A DNA stretch of 38,272 nt, taken from a virus. Under the pieces are notes generated by a model that searched no databases, was not told the DNA's origin, and worked only from the letters and a program-made list of their open reading frames with translations. Position 1 is the first letter of the stretch. Every line of letters starts with the position of its first letter. This document shows positions 8,461-17,274 of the stretch, piece by piece. Both the position numbers and the translations under genes were made by a program. The stretch is from IMG/VR virus record IMGVR_UViG_3300046723_000342, positions 1 through 38,272 of that record; one strand, written 5' to 3'.

Positions 8461-9159
8461 ATGACGAAGCTTTCGGATCTCGTGGCGACCGTGCGGGAGC
8501 GCACCGACAAGGTGAACTCGCAATTCGTCACGGATCCGGAGCTCGTCTCGTGGTTGAACTCATCGCTCGCCGAGCTCTACGATCTGCTTGCGACCACGTA
8601 CGAGGACTACCAGCTTTCGGTATCCACCCCGATCGTGGTCGCGGGCGGCTCGAGCTTCCCGCTTCCCGCCGACTTCTACAAGCTCCGCGGCGTCGACCGG
8701 GAGATCGGCAGCCGATGGGTGACGCTGTTTCCCTACTCGATGCAGCAGCGAAACCGGTTTGCGTTTCCGTTCGTCAACGTCGCATACGGCTACCTCGACA
8801 TCTTCTACCGGCTGCAAGGCAACGTCGTGCAGCTCATCCCGACGCAGAATGCGAGCGCCGTGTACCAGCTCTGGTACACGGCGAAGTTTGCGCCGCTCGC
8901 GAGTGGCGACGACTTGCCGAGCTACCTCGACACGAACGCATGGCACGAGTACGCGGTCGCGGACTGCTGCGCGAAAGTGAAGGTGAAGGAAGACCTCGAC
9001 CCTTCGATCTTCCTCGTGCAGAAGCAGGCGCTCGGAAAGCGGATCGTGGACTCGGCGAGGCCACGCGACGCGGGCCCGCCGAAGCACGCCGAGGACACCC
9101 GCGACAACAATCAGTTCTGGCCCGGAGGCTACGGGCGCGGGGGCGGCGGATGGCTCTGA
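8461..9159 (+). CDS. Putative head-tail adaptor/connector protein
   Basis: A 232-residue protein. The N-terminus (LSDLVATVRERTDKVNSQFV, then SWLNSSLAELYDLL) is a helical opening like those of phage adaptor proteins of the P22 gp4/gp6-like type that bind beneath the portal. A beta-rich middle and helical segments (HEYAVADCCAKVKVKEDL) follow, then a Gly-rich tail ending GGYGRGGGGWL. It starts 2 nt after the previous stop. Position between capsid-proximal and tail genes supports the adaptor role; family assignment is by resemblance only. Confidence 0.55.
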   Translation: MTKLSDLVATVRERTDKVNSQFVTDPELVSWLNSSLAELYDLLATTYEDYQLSVSTPIVVAGGSSFPLPADFYKLRGVDREIGSRWVTLFPYSMQQRNRFAFPFVNVAYGYLDIFYRLQGNVVQLIPTQNASAVYQLWYTAKFAPLASGDDLPSYLDTNAWHEYAVADCCAKVKVKEDLDPSIFLVQKQALGKRIVDSARPRDAGPPKHAEDTRDNNQFWPGGYGRGGGGWL

Positions 9160-9467
9160 GGCGCTTTCAATCCGTCAACACGCAGGACCGCGTGCTTCAA
9201 CGCATCCAAGCGAACGTCTCTGACGTGCTGGACCCGCTCGCGAAGAGCCCAACGGCCGATGCGCTCTTGCTCGAAGGCGTCGTGCTGAAGAGCGGGAAGA
9301 CGAACCACGTGCCGCACAAGCTCGGGCGCAAGCTCGTCGGATGGCACCCCGCACGCGTGCGTGCGCAGGCCACGCTATGGGATTCGCAGGACTCGAACGC
9401 CTCGCCCGAGCGAACGATTGACCTTCACACGTCGGCCGATGTCACGGCGGATTTGGTGGTGTTCTGA
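9150..9467 (+). CDS. Small virion protein, HGLGR-like type
   Basis: A 105-residue protein overlapping the previous gene by 10 nt. The core NHVPHKLGRKLVGWHPARV matches a recurring phage pattern (N-x-IPHGLGR-x-x-x-GW). The end (ERTIDLHTSADVTADLVVF) closes with the beta strands typical of that group. These are small structural proteins of tails; the exact place in the particle is not known. Confidence 0.6.
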   Translation: MALRRFQSVNTQDRVLQRIQANVSDVLDPLAKSPTADALLLEGVVLKSGKTNHVPHKLGRKLVGWHPARVRAQATLWDSQDSNASPERTIDLHTSADVTADLVVF

Positions 9468-10846
9468 TGCCTGTCGATCCGAATATGGGTTTCACGAATC
9501 CGGTCGCCCTCAGCACGGTCGAGCCGGACGCCGCGCAGGACGTGTCGAACGCGCTCACGACGATCGGCGGGCACACGCACACGGGCGCGCCGACCGATGG
9601 AAAGAAGCTGCCGGCGGCAGCGCTCGCCATCGACGGCGACGTGTCGTTCAAGGACTCGCTCGCGGTGAGCCACAACGTCGTCGACCTTCGCACGTCGCGA
9701 TACACCGACCAGGGAAGCACGCTCTCGGCCTCGGGAGACGTGGACTGCGTCTACTTCGTCGGCGGCGACATGTACGCGAACGACGGGAGCGGCACGGCCA
9801 TCAAGCTGACGAGCGGCGGCGCCGTGAATGTCACGACGGGCCCCACGACGTGGAAGGCGCTTGCGGTCTCGAGCTCGCCGACGATTCTCGCGAGCGACAC
9901 GTACACGCTCTACCTCGTCGACACGGGCGGAGCGCGCACGATCACGATGCCCGCAGCGGGCGCCGTCACGGCGGGGCGTCTGTACGTTTTCCTCGATAAG
10001 AGCGGCACGGCGCAGACGCATCCATTCACGATCCTGCGCGCGGGCGCCGACACCATCGCGGGCGCGACGAGCTACGTCGTTTCCGCCGCGTGGGGCGGCG
10101 TCATGCTGCTCTCGGATGGCTCGTCGAAGTGGGTTGCGATCTCGGTCTACAACGCCGAGCAGGGCAACATCACGACGGGCGCAGCGCCCGCCCTCACGGG
10201 AGCGATCGCGCTCTCGAAGGTGTCCGCAATCAAGGCGCGGAACAATGCCGGGGCGGCGGACATTTCGCTTGTCGCGACCGATTCGAGCGACAACATCACG
10301 ATCGGCGACGCGACGAATGCGGTGGCTATTTCGGCGGTGTGCTCCGGCAACCTGACGTTGCAGCCGACGGGGTTCCTCGCCGTCAAGGTGAGCGCGAGCG
10401 GGGTAACGAATCTCAAGGTCGAGCACCTTACGTCGAGCTCCGTCCCGCGAACGCATGTAATCGCCGATGTTCCCGTTTTCTTCGGCGACGGGAGCACTAC
10501 GGGAAACGGGCTCGTCATCGACGATGTTGGCTCTGGCGGATGGGTGCATGTGCTCATCGGTACCGGAGGAAACTTCATCGTCGAAACCACCTACAACGGA
10601 GACGCTGCCTTTGCTGCCCACGTTTCAGGGCTCGTTGCGACGTGGGAAGCCGCCAACGACATTCAGATTTACTCGAACTCAGGGAAATACGGCTTCGGCG
10701 TGACACCCGTCACCCCTGCCACCTACACCACGACGAACCACAGCACGTCGCGATCGCTCGACGAAACCGGCGCGACTACGGCGCAAGTGGCCCACGTGCT
10801 CGGCACTCTGCTCGCCGATCTCAAGCTTCTGGGGCTCACGCAATGA
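9467..10846 (+). CDS. Putative tail fibre-like structural protein
   Basis: A 459-residue protein, rich in Gly, Ala, Ser and Thr, starting at a 1-nt overlap (TGATG). The N-terminus GGHTHTGAPTDGKKLPAAAL is the HTH-type segment seen in phage fibre proteins. Many beta strands follow (ARTITMPAAGAVTAGRLYVF, TNLKVEHLTSSSVPRTHVIA). It ends in a helical segment (QVAHVLGTLLADLKLLGL) typical of trimerising fibre C-termini. No chaperone or enzymatic domain is seen. It may be a fibre or a tail-surface protein. Confidence 0.6.
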   Translation: MPVDPNMGFTNPVALSTVEPDAAQDVSNALTTIGGHTHTGAPTDGKKLPAAALAIDGDVSFKDSLAVSHNVVDLRTSRYTDQGSTLSASGDVDCVYFVGGDMYANDGSGTAIKLTSGGAVNVTTGPTTWKALAVSSSPTILASDTYTLYLVDTGGARTITMPAAGAVTAGRLYVFLDKSGTAQTHPFTILRAGADTIAGATSYVVSAAWGGVMLLSDGSSKWVAISVYNAEQGNITTGAAPALTGAIALSKVSAIKARNNAGAADISLVATDSSDNITIGDATNAVAISAVCSGNLTLQPTGFLAVKVSASGVTNLKVEHLTSSSVPRTHVIADVPVFFGDGSTTGNGLVIDDVGSGGWVHVLIGTGGNFIVETTYNGDAAFAAHVSGLVATWEAANDIQIYSNSGKYGFGVTPVTPATYTTTNHSTSRSLDETGATTAQVAHVLGTLLADLKLLGLTQ

Positions 10847-13842
10847 GTCTCGAGCCGCAGCTCGTTCCCATCCCCTTCTCGGGCGGTATCGACACGAAGA
10901 CCGACCCGGCGCAGGTGCTCGCTGGCAAGCTGCTCGCGCTCGAAAATGGGCAATTCACGCGCGGCGGGCAGATCACGAAGCGCTTCGGCTACGACACGTT
11001 CTCGACGAGCGTCGAGGGCGGTGGAGCAGTGCAGGCCGCGCAGGCCATCGCATCGCACGAGAACGAGCTTCTTCTATTCGACGGGAAGCACGCCTATTCG
11101 CACGTCGAGGCGACGGGCAATTGGCTCAACCGTGGGAACGCCGTGAGCATCATCGCGACCGACAGCACGATCGTGCGCATCACCGGCGCGCAGCAGCTTA
11201 ACCCCGACGTCGCGATCCTCAAAGGGATCGAGGTGTACGCGTGGGAAGACTCGGGCGGCGGCGTACGCTACTCCGTCGTCGATGCGACCACGCGAGCCTT
11301 TGCCGTGAGCAATGCGCTCGTCGACGTCGCCGGCGTCCAGCCGAAGGTCATCGCCTTCGCCGGCAAGATCGTGATCCTCTTCAGCAACGGAACGGAAAGT
11401 CTCTACTACCGCACGATCAATCCACTGAACCCCACGGTCATTGGTGCGAAGACCACGATCTTCACAGATGGCTTTGCGGCCTTCGGCTACGACGTGGCGG
11501 TAATCGGGGCAAAGCTTGCAATCGGCTACCTCTCGTCATCGACCGTGACGGGCGCGATCCAGCTGATGACGCTCGACCAAACGCTGGCCGTGAATCCTGC
11601 CGCGCCCGTCATCGTCGAGAATACGGTCAACAAGGCAATCACCGGCGGAAAGCTCTCGGTCCTCTCCGTTGTCGGCGACAGCGTGCAGAACATCTGGATC
11701 GGATGGGCGACCGGCGCTGATGTGCGCGTTGCCGTCTACACCTACAACCTCGTCGCCGTGCTCGCCGATACGGTCGTCGACGCCTCGGCGGAGTCGCTCG
11801 CGCTCACCATGGTCGAATCGCCGACCACGGCGCTCAAGATGCAGATCGTCTATGAGGTCAAGGCGAGCGCGACCTACAACCACCTCTCGAAGCTCAAGAC
11901 CACGACGAGCGGCGGGACGGTTGCCACGGTCGGAACGCTTCGAAGCGTCGGGCTCGCCGCGAAAGCCTTCACGCAAGACGGGCAGAGCTACGCGACCTTC
12001 GCGCACGAGTCGCCGCTTCAAAGCACCTACTTCACGGCCGAGCTCTCGAGCACGTTCCCCATCGTCGCGAAGATCGGCGCCGACGTCGGCGGGGGCCTTC
12101 GCACGAACGGGATGCTTTCGGAGTGCTCGCTCGCCGACACGGGTACGTGGCTGTGGGCGAACTTGACGAAGGGCAAGATCATCACGGAAGCGAACACCCT
12201 TTTCGCTCTCCTCGGCGTCTCGTCGACGCGTTTCGACTTCGCGCACCCGAACCGGTTTCTCGCGGCGACGAGCGCGCGGCAGCTCCTTTTCGTCGGCGGC
12301 ATCTTGCAGAGCTACGACGGCTCTGCGGCCGTAGAGCACGGCTTCCACCTCGACCCCGAGCACTTCACGGCAAGCGCCAGCGGGAGCGATGGGAGCCTTT
12401 CTACGGGCTCCTATCAATACGTCATCGTGTGGGAATGGACGGACAACCACGGGCAGATCCACCGCTCCGGAACGAGCAAGCCCGTCACGGTTTCTGTTAC
12501 GGCGACGAATCACGTAACGCTTACGATCTCGACGCTCCGGCTCACGGCCAAGAGCAACGTCGCCGTCGCGATCTATCGGACCGCGGTCAACGACGTGACC
12601 TTTCATCGCATCACCTCGCAGCTCGGCTCGGGCTCGCTTCTGAACGACCCGACGAACGACACCGTGACTTTCACGGACAAGCTCGCCGACGCCGACATCG
12701 CGGCGGACGAGCTGCTCTACACGACGGGCGGCGTACTGGACAACGCGGCGCCGCCCGCATGCTCGCTCATCTCGCTCTATCAGGGGCGCGTGATTGTCGC
12801 CGGGCTCGAAGATCCGAACCTTCTTTGGTACTCGAAGAATCGATTCGACAACACGAACTTCAACACGATTCCCGTCGAGTTCTCAGCTTCGCTCACGCTC
12901 GGGTGCGACCCGCGAGGCGGCGCCATCACGGCGCTCGGGTTGATGGATGACAAGCTTATCATCTTCAAGCGCTCGGCGATCTTCGTTCTCTCGGGCGACG
13001 GGCCCAACGATACGGGCGACGGGCAGACGTTCCCCGACCCACAGTACGTGACAACCGACGTCGGCTGCTCGAACCCTAACAGCGTTGTCTCTACGCCCGA
13101 CGGGCTCATGTTTCAGACCGACAAGGGGATCTATCAGCTCGACCGCTCGATGAATGCCACGTACATCGGCGCGCCGGTCGAGAGGTACAACGACCTCGAG
13201 ATCACTTCGTCGACGCTCGATCAAGACGCCAATCAAGTGATCTTCACGACGTCGAGCGGGCCCGCGCTCGTCTTCGACTACTACTACGACCAATGGAGCA
13301 CGTGGACGAACCACGATGCGCAGGATTCCGATTCCTTCGGAGCCCGCTTCGTGTTCGTGAAGGCCTCCGGAATCGTCTACGCGCAGAACCGGGCAAAGTT
13401 CACGGATGGCGGCTCGCCCGTCTATCTCTCGTGGACGACGCCGCATCTCGCGTTCAATCAACTGAACGGGTTTCAGCGCGTCTACCAGGCTTGGATCCTC
13501 GGCGCGTACAAGAGCCCGCATAGCCTGCGCGTGCAGGTGGCCTACGACTACGCGAACGTCTACAGCGATGAGGGAACGATCGACGCGTCGCAGAACATCA
13601 CGACATGGGGATCCGGCGGCGGAACGTGGGGATCCGGCGGCGGCGTTTGGGGCGGCAGCTACACCCCGTATCAGTTCCGCATCGATTTCAAGCGCCAGCG
13701 GTGCACCGCAATCTCACTCAAGGTGAGCGACACGCAGCAGGCGCCCTACGGCGAGGGCTACGCGATCTCGGCGTTGACGTTTCGAGTAGGCGCGCTCAAG
13801 GGAGCACAACTGCCGGCAACGGCAATTACGGGGACCCAATGA
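10843..13842 (+). CDS. Tail nozzle/hub protein, beta-propeller type
   Basis: A 999-residue protein starting at an ATGA overlap. The N-terminus (PFSGGIDTKTDPAQVLAGKL, then LENGQFTRGGQITKRFGYDT) is the opening of the T7 gp12/P22 gp10-type tail proteins. The central part has propeller-like blades with WYSKNRFDNTNFN, then LGLMDDKLIIFKRSAIFVLS and LMFQTDKGIYQLDRS. It ends with TWGSGGGTWGSGGGVWGG and an RQRCTAISLKVSD strand before a VGALKG terminus. In podoviruses these form the nozzle at the end of the short tail. This gene is the main reason to call the phage a podovirus. Confidence 0.75.
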   Translation: MSLEPQLVPIPFSGGIDTKTDPAQVLAGKLLALENGQFTRGGQITKRFGYDTFSTSVEGGGAVQAAQAIASHENELLLFDGKHAYSHVEATGNWLNRGNAVSIIATDSTIVRITGAQQLNPDVAILKGIEVYAWEDSGGGVRYSVVDATTRAFAVSNALVDVAGVQPKVIAFAGKIVILFSNGTESLYYRTINPLNPTVIGAKTTIFTDGFAAFGYDVAVIGAKLAIGYLSSSTVTGAIQLMTLDQTLAVNPAAPVIVENTVNKAITGGKLSVLSVVGDSVQNIWIGWATGADVRVAVYTYNLVAVLADTVVDASAESLALTMVESPTTALKMQIVYEVKASATYNHLSKLKTTTSGGTVATVGTLRSVGLAAKAFTQDGQSYATFAHESPLQSTYFTAELSSTFPIVAKIGADVGGGLRTNGMLSECSLADTGTWLWANLTKGKIITEANTLFALLGVSSTRFDFAHPNRFLAATSARQLLFVGGILQSYDGSAAVEHGFHLDPEHFTASASGSDGSLSTGSYQYVIVWEWTDNHGQIHRSGTSKPVTVSVTATNHVTLTISTLRLTAKSNVAVAIYRTAVNDVTFHRITSQLGSGSLLNDPTNDTVTFTDKLADADIAADELLYTTGGVLDNAAPPACSLISLYQGRVIVAGLEDPNLLWYSKNRFDNTNFNTIPVEFSASLTLGCDPRGGAITALGLMDDKLIIFKRSAIFVLSGDGPNDTGDGQTFPDPQYVTTDVGCSNPNSVVSTPDGLMFQTDKGIYQLDRSMNATYIGAPVERYNDLEITSSTLDQDANQVIFTTSSGPALVFDYYYDQWSTWTNHDAQDSDSFGARFVFVKASGIVYAQNRAKFTDGGSPVYLSWTTPHLAFNQLNGFQRVYQAWILGAYKSPHSLRVQVAYDYANVYSDEGTIDASQNITTWGSGGGTWGSGGGVWGGSYTPYQFRIDFKRQRCTAISLKVSDTQQAPYGEGYAISALTFRVGALKGAQLPATAITGTQ

Positions 13843-15053
13843 CCTCTCAAGCTCCCGATCCTGGCTACGTCGCGCCGCGCCTCACGAACGGCGCGCAGCA
13901 GTACGGCTCGGGCCCGGGCTCCTGGTATACGAGCTCCGACCTAACGGCGCACAATGCGCGCGATTCGCAGCCGACATCGGGGGCTGTGGTCGCATCTCCG
14001 TCCATCGGCGGCTTCATGTACGCGAACGGGCAGGCCTTCGACGATCCAAATTCGAAGGCGGTCTACGGCGCGATTCAGAACGGGATGAACACCCGGACGG
14101 ATCAATCCGCGCCCATGGCCCAAATGACCCAAATGGGGCTCTCGTCGCTCTATGGCGGCGCGCAGGCGGCGCCCGCGATGATGACGAGCGGCGCACAGCT
14201 CGGCACGGCGCAGGATCAGCAGCTCGCAGCGGCGCAGGCGAAGCAAGCAAACCTTCTCGCCGCGCAGGCGACGGGACAGGGCCCGAGCGTCGCCGAGCAG
14301 CAGGCGCGGCAGCAGGCGGCGCAGATCACGGCGGCGCAGATGGCTGCCCTTGGATCGCAGCGTGGCGCCTCGAACCCCGCACTCGCGCAACGGCAGGCGG
14401 CGACACAGGGCGCGGCGGCGCAACAGCAGATGGCGCAGACCGCAGCGCTCGGCCGCTCGCAAGAAGCCATGGCGGCGCAGCAGCAGCTCACGGGCGCGCT
14501 CGGCGGGCTCCGTGGACAGTCGCAAACGACCTCGCAAACGCAGGCGCAGCTCGCGCAGCAGGCGGGGCTCGCAAACCAGTCGACGGCCGCGCAGTACGCG
14601 CTCGCCAATCAACAGGCGATGCAGCAGGCGCAACTCGCCAATCAGAGCGGCATCAATCAGTTCGCCCTCCAGCAGGGCACCATGAACCAAGCGACGAGCA
14701 TGGCAAACCTGCAATCGCAGACGGCGCAAAACCAGCTCAACGATCAGGAATACGCCGCCTACCTCCAGGCGATGATGGGCCAAAACCAGCAGGATATTGC
14801 GAACCAAATCGCATATCAGCAGCTCTTCGGACAGGAGCAGATGAGCCTTGCTTCGACCGACATGGGGCAGGCCATCAACTCGCAGAACAACGCGATGGGG
14901 ATGACCGGTGCAGCAATGCAAGCAGTTGGAACGGGAGTCGCGGTGGGAGCCGGCCTCTTTTCCGATCGGCGTCTCAAGACGGAGATCCGCTCCGGCGAGC
15001 GCGATGTGCGTTCGTTCCTCTCGGCATTGATCGGAGGCAGCGATGCCCGTTGA
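13839..15053 (+). CDS. Gln/Ala-rich virion protein with S74-like C-terminal motif
   Basis: A 404-residue protein. Residues about 115-345 are a long Gln/Ala-rich helical stretch, probably coiled coil, as in internal (ejection) virion proteins. A hydrophobic patch (MTGAAMQAVGTGVAVGAGL) precedes a C-terminal SDRRLKTEIRSGERDVR at S375, the opening of the peptidase S74 intramolecular chaperone, but the protein ends 30 residues later, so the domain is truncated. Two following genes repeat this motif. The start context GGGACCC-A-ATGACCTCTCAA is nearly repeated at 15421. It is probably structural. Confidence 0.65.
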   Translation: MTSQAPDPGYVAPRLTNGAQQYGSGPGSWYTSSDLTAHNARDSQPTSGAVVASPSIGGFMYANGQAFDDPNSKAVYGAIQNGMNTRTDQSAPMAQMTQMGLSSLYGGAQAAPAMMTSGAQLGTAQDQQLAAAQAKQANLLAAQATGQGPSVAEQQARQQAAQITAAQMAALGSQRGASNPALAQRQAATQGAAAQQQMAQTAALGRSQEAMAAQQQLTGALGGLRGQSQTTSQTQAQLAQQAGLANQSTAAQYALANQQAMQQAQLANQSGINQFALQQGTMNQATSMANLQSQTAQNQLNDQEYAAYLQAMMGQNQQDIANQIAYQQLFGQEQMSLASTDMGQAINSQNNAMGMTGAAMQAVGTGVAVGAGLFSDRRLKTEIRSGERDVRSFLSALIGGSDAR

Positions 15054-15432
15054 TAGCTCGATTTCGTACGACGCTCCGCCCGAGCCCGATGCGCAGGAGC
15101 TCTCGGCGGAGTCACCGATTCCGGGGCAACTCGCGAGCGGCATCGGCGCAGGGGCTCAGAAGTTCGGTCAGGGAACGATGACCTCCGCCGCCAGCGCGAA
15201 TGCCAGCGCGCCGGGGTCGCATCAACCGGACATCTTCGACAAGCTCTACGGTTCGAGCCCGCTCCAGAAGCAGGCGGCGCCGAATTTTGCCCCGGCCATC
15301 AACGTCATGCCGGCGACCGCGATCGGGCAGCCGATGCAGCAGATGAGCGACCGGCGCGCGAAGACGGAGATCCGCTCCGGCGAGCGTGACGTGCGCGAGC
15401 TTCTTGCCGTGCTCGCAAGGGGGACCCGATGA
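15043..15432 (+). CDS. Small protein ending in truncated S74 motif
   Basis: A 129-residue protein overlapping the previous gene by 11 nt. It is low-complexity (Ala, Ser, Pro, Gln) until SDRRAKTEIRSGERDVRELL at S102, nearly identical to the end of the preceding gene. The DNA is identical for 26 bp (14976-15001 and 15361-15386), which shows recent or conserved duplication. Only the first ~28 residues of an S74 domain are present. It may be a degenerate paralogue or a small virion component. Confidence 0.6.
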   Translation: MPVDSSISYDAPPEPDAQELSAESPIPGQLASGIGAGAQKFGQGTMTSAASANASAPGSHQPDIFDKLYGSSPLQKQAAPNFAPAINVMPATAIGQPMQQMSDRRAKTEIRSGERDVRELLAVLARGTR

Positions 15433-16451
15433 GCTCTCAAGGACCTTGGATGCCGCCGGGGCAAGGGCCGCAGCAGCAAAGCCCGATTCGCTTGCCCACG
15501 ACTCCGGCGCAGTCCGCGCCGGGGCCGCAGTACAACGCGCAGGCGCAGCCGATGCCGTCGATGCAGTCGAGCGCGTACGTGCCCACGCAGCCGATGCAGC
15601 AGCAGGCCAATCAGCAGCAGAGCATCGAGCAGCAAGCGCTTGCCGGCGGCAGCAACGCGCAGCAAACGCAGAACTTTCTCCGAGCTCTGACGGCCGCGGG
15701 CGCGGGCAACAACAACAACTTCATGCAGTCGGCTGCACCCGCAGCGCAGTCGGCTGCCCCTCTTCTCGGGCCCCTCTCGGGCTACGGCGGCGGCGGCCCG
15801 CGAGTCTCCTACGATCCGGCCCTCGGAGCGCGCGAGAACAACGGCGGGGCCACCTATCCGCTCCTGAATGGCGCGGGAAATGCGCCGCCTCCGAAGCCTC
15901 TTCCCGGCTCTCCGGGTGGGCCGCCCATTGACTTCAGCAACATGCTCAATCCGGCGGTCCCGCCGCCCGATCCCCGAAACAACTTTGCGCAGGGCTCGAC
16001 GCCGCAAATGGGGAATTCGTTTCAACGCCCCGCGAACGATCCTTTCAACATCGGCGGGATGAACTTTCCGGGGCTCTCCCCCCCGCCGCCGCCTCCGGAT
16101 CCACGGAACAATTTGATCGCGGGTGGCGGGATGCAGCTCGTAAGCGACGAGCGCGCGAAGACTTCGATCGAACCGGCCGAACGCGACGTGCGCGCGATGC
16201 TCGGCGAGCTCGGCGTCCACTCCTACCGCTACAAGGATCCGGCGGACGGCGCCGGGCGCTACGTGTCGCCGATGGCGCAGGAGCTCGAGAAGACCCCGAT
16301 CGGCAAGTCGGCGGTCATCGAAACCCCACGCGGCAAGATGGTCGACTATGGGCGCCTCGGCGGCATCACGCTCGCCGCGGCGGCCCTGCACGAAAAGCGG
16401 ATCGCCGAGATCGAAAAGGCGCTGCGCCTGAAAGGGGGCTCCCGTGGCTGA
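15429..16451 (+). CDS. Virion protein with complete S74-type chaperone domain
   Basis: A 340-residue protein. Residues 1-238 are Gln/Pro/Gly-rich and probably disordered. Residues 239-340 form an apparently complete peptidase S74 (endosialidase intramolecular chaperone) domain: SDERAKTSIEPAERDVRAML, then VHSYRYKDPADGAGRYVSPM, then MAQELEKT and MVDYGRLGGITLAAAALHEK. In the family, S74 domains drive trimerisation of the upstream part and self-cleave just before the Ser of SDER (here S239). The upstream partner is unusually disordered rather than a beta-helix. It starts at an ATGA overlap. Confidence 0.7.
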   Translation: MSSQGPWMPPGQGPQQQSPIRLPTTPAQSAPGPQYNAQAQPMPSMQSSAYVPTQPMQQQANQQQSIEQQALAGGSNAQQTQNFLRALTAAGAGNNNNFMQSAAPAAQSAAPLLGPLSGYGGGGPRVSYDPALGARENNGGATYPLLNGAGNAPPPKPLPGSPGGPPIDFSNMLNPAVPPPDPRNNFAQGSTPQMGNSFQRPANDPFNIGGMNFPGLSPPPPPPDPRNNLIAGGGMQLVSDERAKTSIEPAERDVRAMLGELGVHSYRYKDPADGAGRYVSPMAQELEKTPIGKSAVIETPRGKMVDYGRLGGITLAAAALHEKRIAEIEKALRLKGGSRG

Positions 16452-17271
16452 TCCCGCAGGCCTCACGCCCGCGCAGCTCGCCGCCCTGAAGAGGGCGGGA
16501 TGGATGGCGCCGCAAGATCGCGCCGAGCTTCCGGGGCATCCTGGCTTCTTCGTGAAGGCATGGAAGCCGCCCGAGGGGAGCGAATACCACCGCTCTCTGC
16601 CGCAAGAGCAGAGCAGTTATGATCGGTGGCTGCTGTCGCGGCAGCAGCGCGGCGCCAAGCTCAACGCGACCGACGCCGCGCAGGCCGGGCAAGTGACGCC
16701 AGCCACGGCGGCCGCGTTTCAGCAGGAGCAAGCCGCGAGTCGCGCAGCCGCGCAACCGTGGGCCCTGCCCCAGGGCAGCGCCTATGCCGCGCGCAAGGAT
16801 CTGCCGCAAGACCAGAGCAGTTATCAGGGATGGCTCATTCGGCATGAGGGCGAAGGGCTCAACGCGGCCGATGCCGCGGCGGCGAAGGTTATCCCAACGG
16901 AGTTTCGGGCCGAGGACGCGAAGGACAATGCGAAGTACCAGGCCGCTCTTGCGCGCGACAAGCAAGCGGCCGCGTCCGCTGCCATTCAGCAGACCGCGCA
17001 GCGATCCGCAGCAGCGGTATCGCCGCCGGCAGCCACGGGAATCACGGGCGGCATCGGTGCAGCGGCAGCGCCGCCCGCCCCGCCGATGGTCGTTGCGGCG
17101 CCCGCAAGCGCCGTAGCGCCTGCGCCTCCTCTACCGCCGGGGGCCGGCGCGCCGCCCCCTGCGCCATCGGCGACGCCTCCGACGGCCGCGGCTGAACCGG
17201 CAGCCGTCACGCCGACGGCTGCGCCCGCGCCGACGATCTACGACCAACTCGCGAAGTGGTGGAGCTCGTAA
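16444..17271 (+). CDS. Repeat-containing Ala/Pro-rich virion protein
   Basis: A 275-residue protein with a GTG start overlapping the previous gene by 8 nt. It holds two copies of a roughly 40-residue unit: residues about 46-80 (SLPQEQSSYDRWLLSRQQ, then LNATDAAQAG) and about 118-147 (DLPQDQSSYQGWLIRHEGEG, then LNAADAAAA). The C-terminal third is Ala/Pro-rich and ends IYDQLAKWWSS. It lies among the internal virion genes and is probably structural. No known family is recognised. Confidence 0.6.
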   Translation: MADPAGLTPAQLAALKRAGWMAPQDRAELPGHPGFFVKAWKPPEGSEYHRSLPQEQSSYDRWLLSRQQRGAKLNATDAAQAGQVTPATAAAFQQEQAASRAAAQPWALPQGSAYAARKDLPQDQSSYQGWLIRHEGEGLNAADAAAAKVIPTEFRAEDAKDNAKYQAALARDKQAAASAAIQQTAQRSAAAVSPPAATGITGGIGAAAAPPAPPMVVAAPASAVAPAPPLPPGAGAPPPAPSATPPTAAAEPAAVTPTAAPAPTIYDQLAKWWSS

Positions 17272-17274
17272 GCC

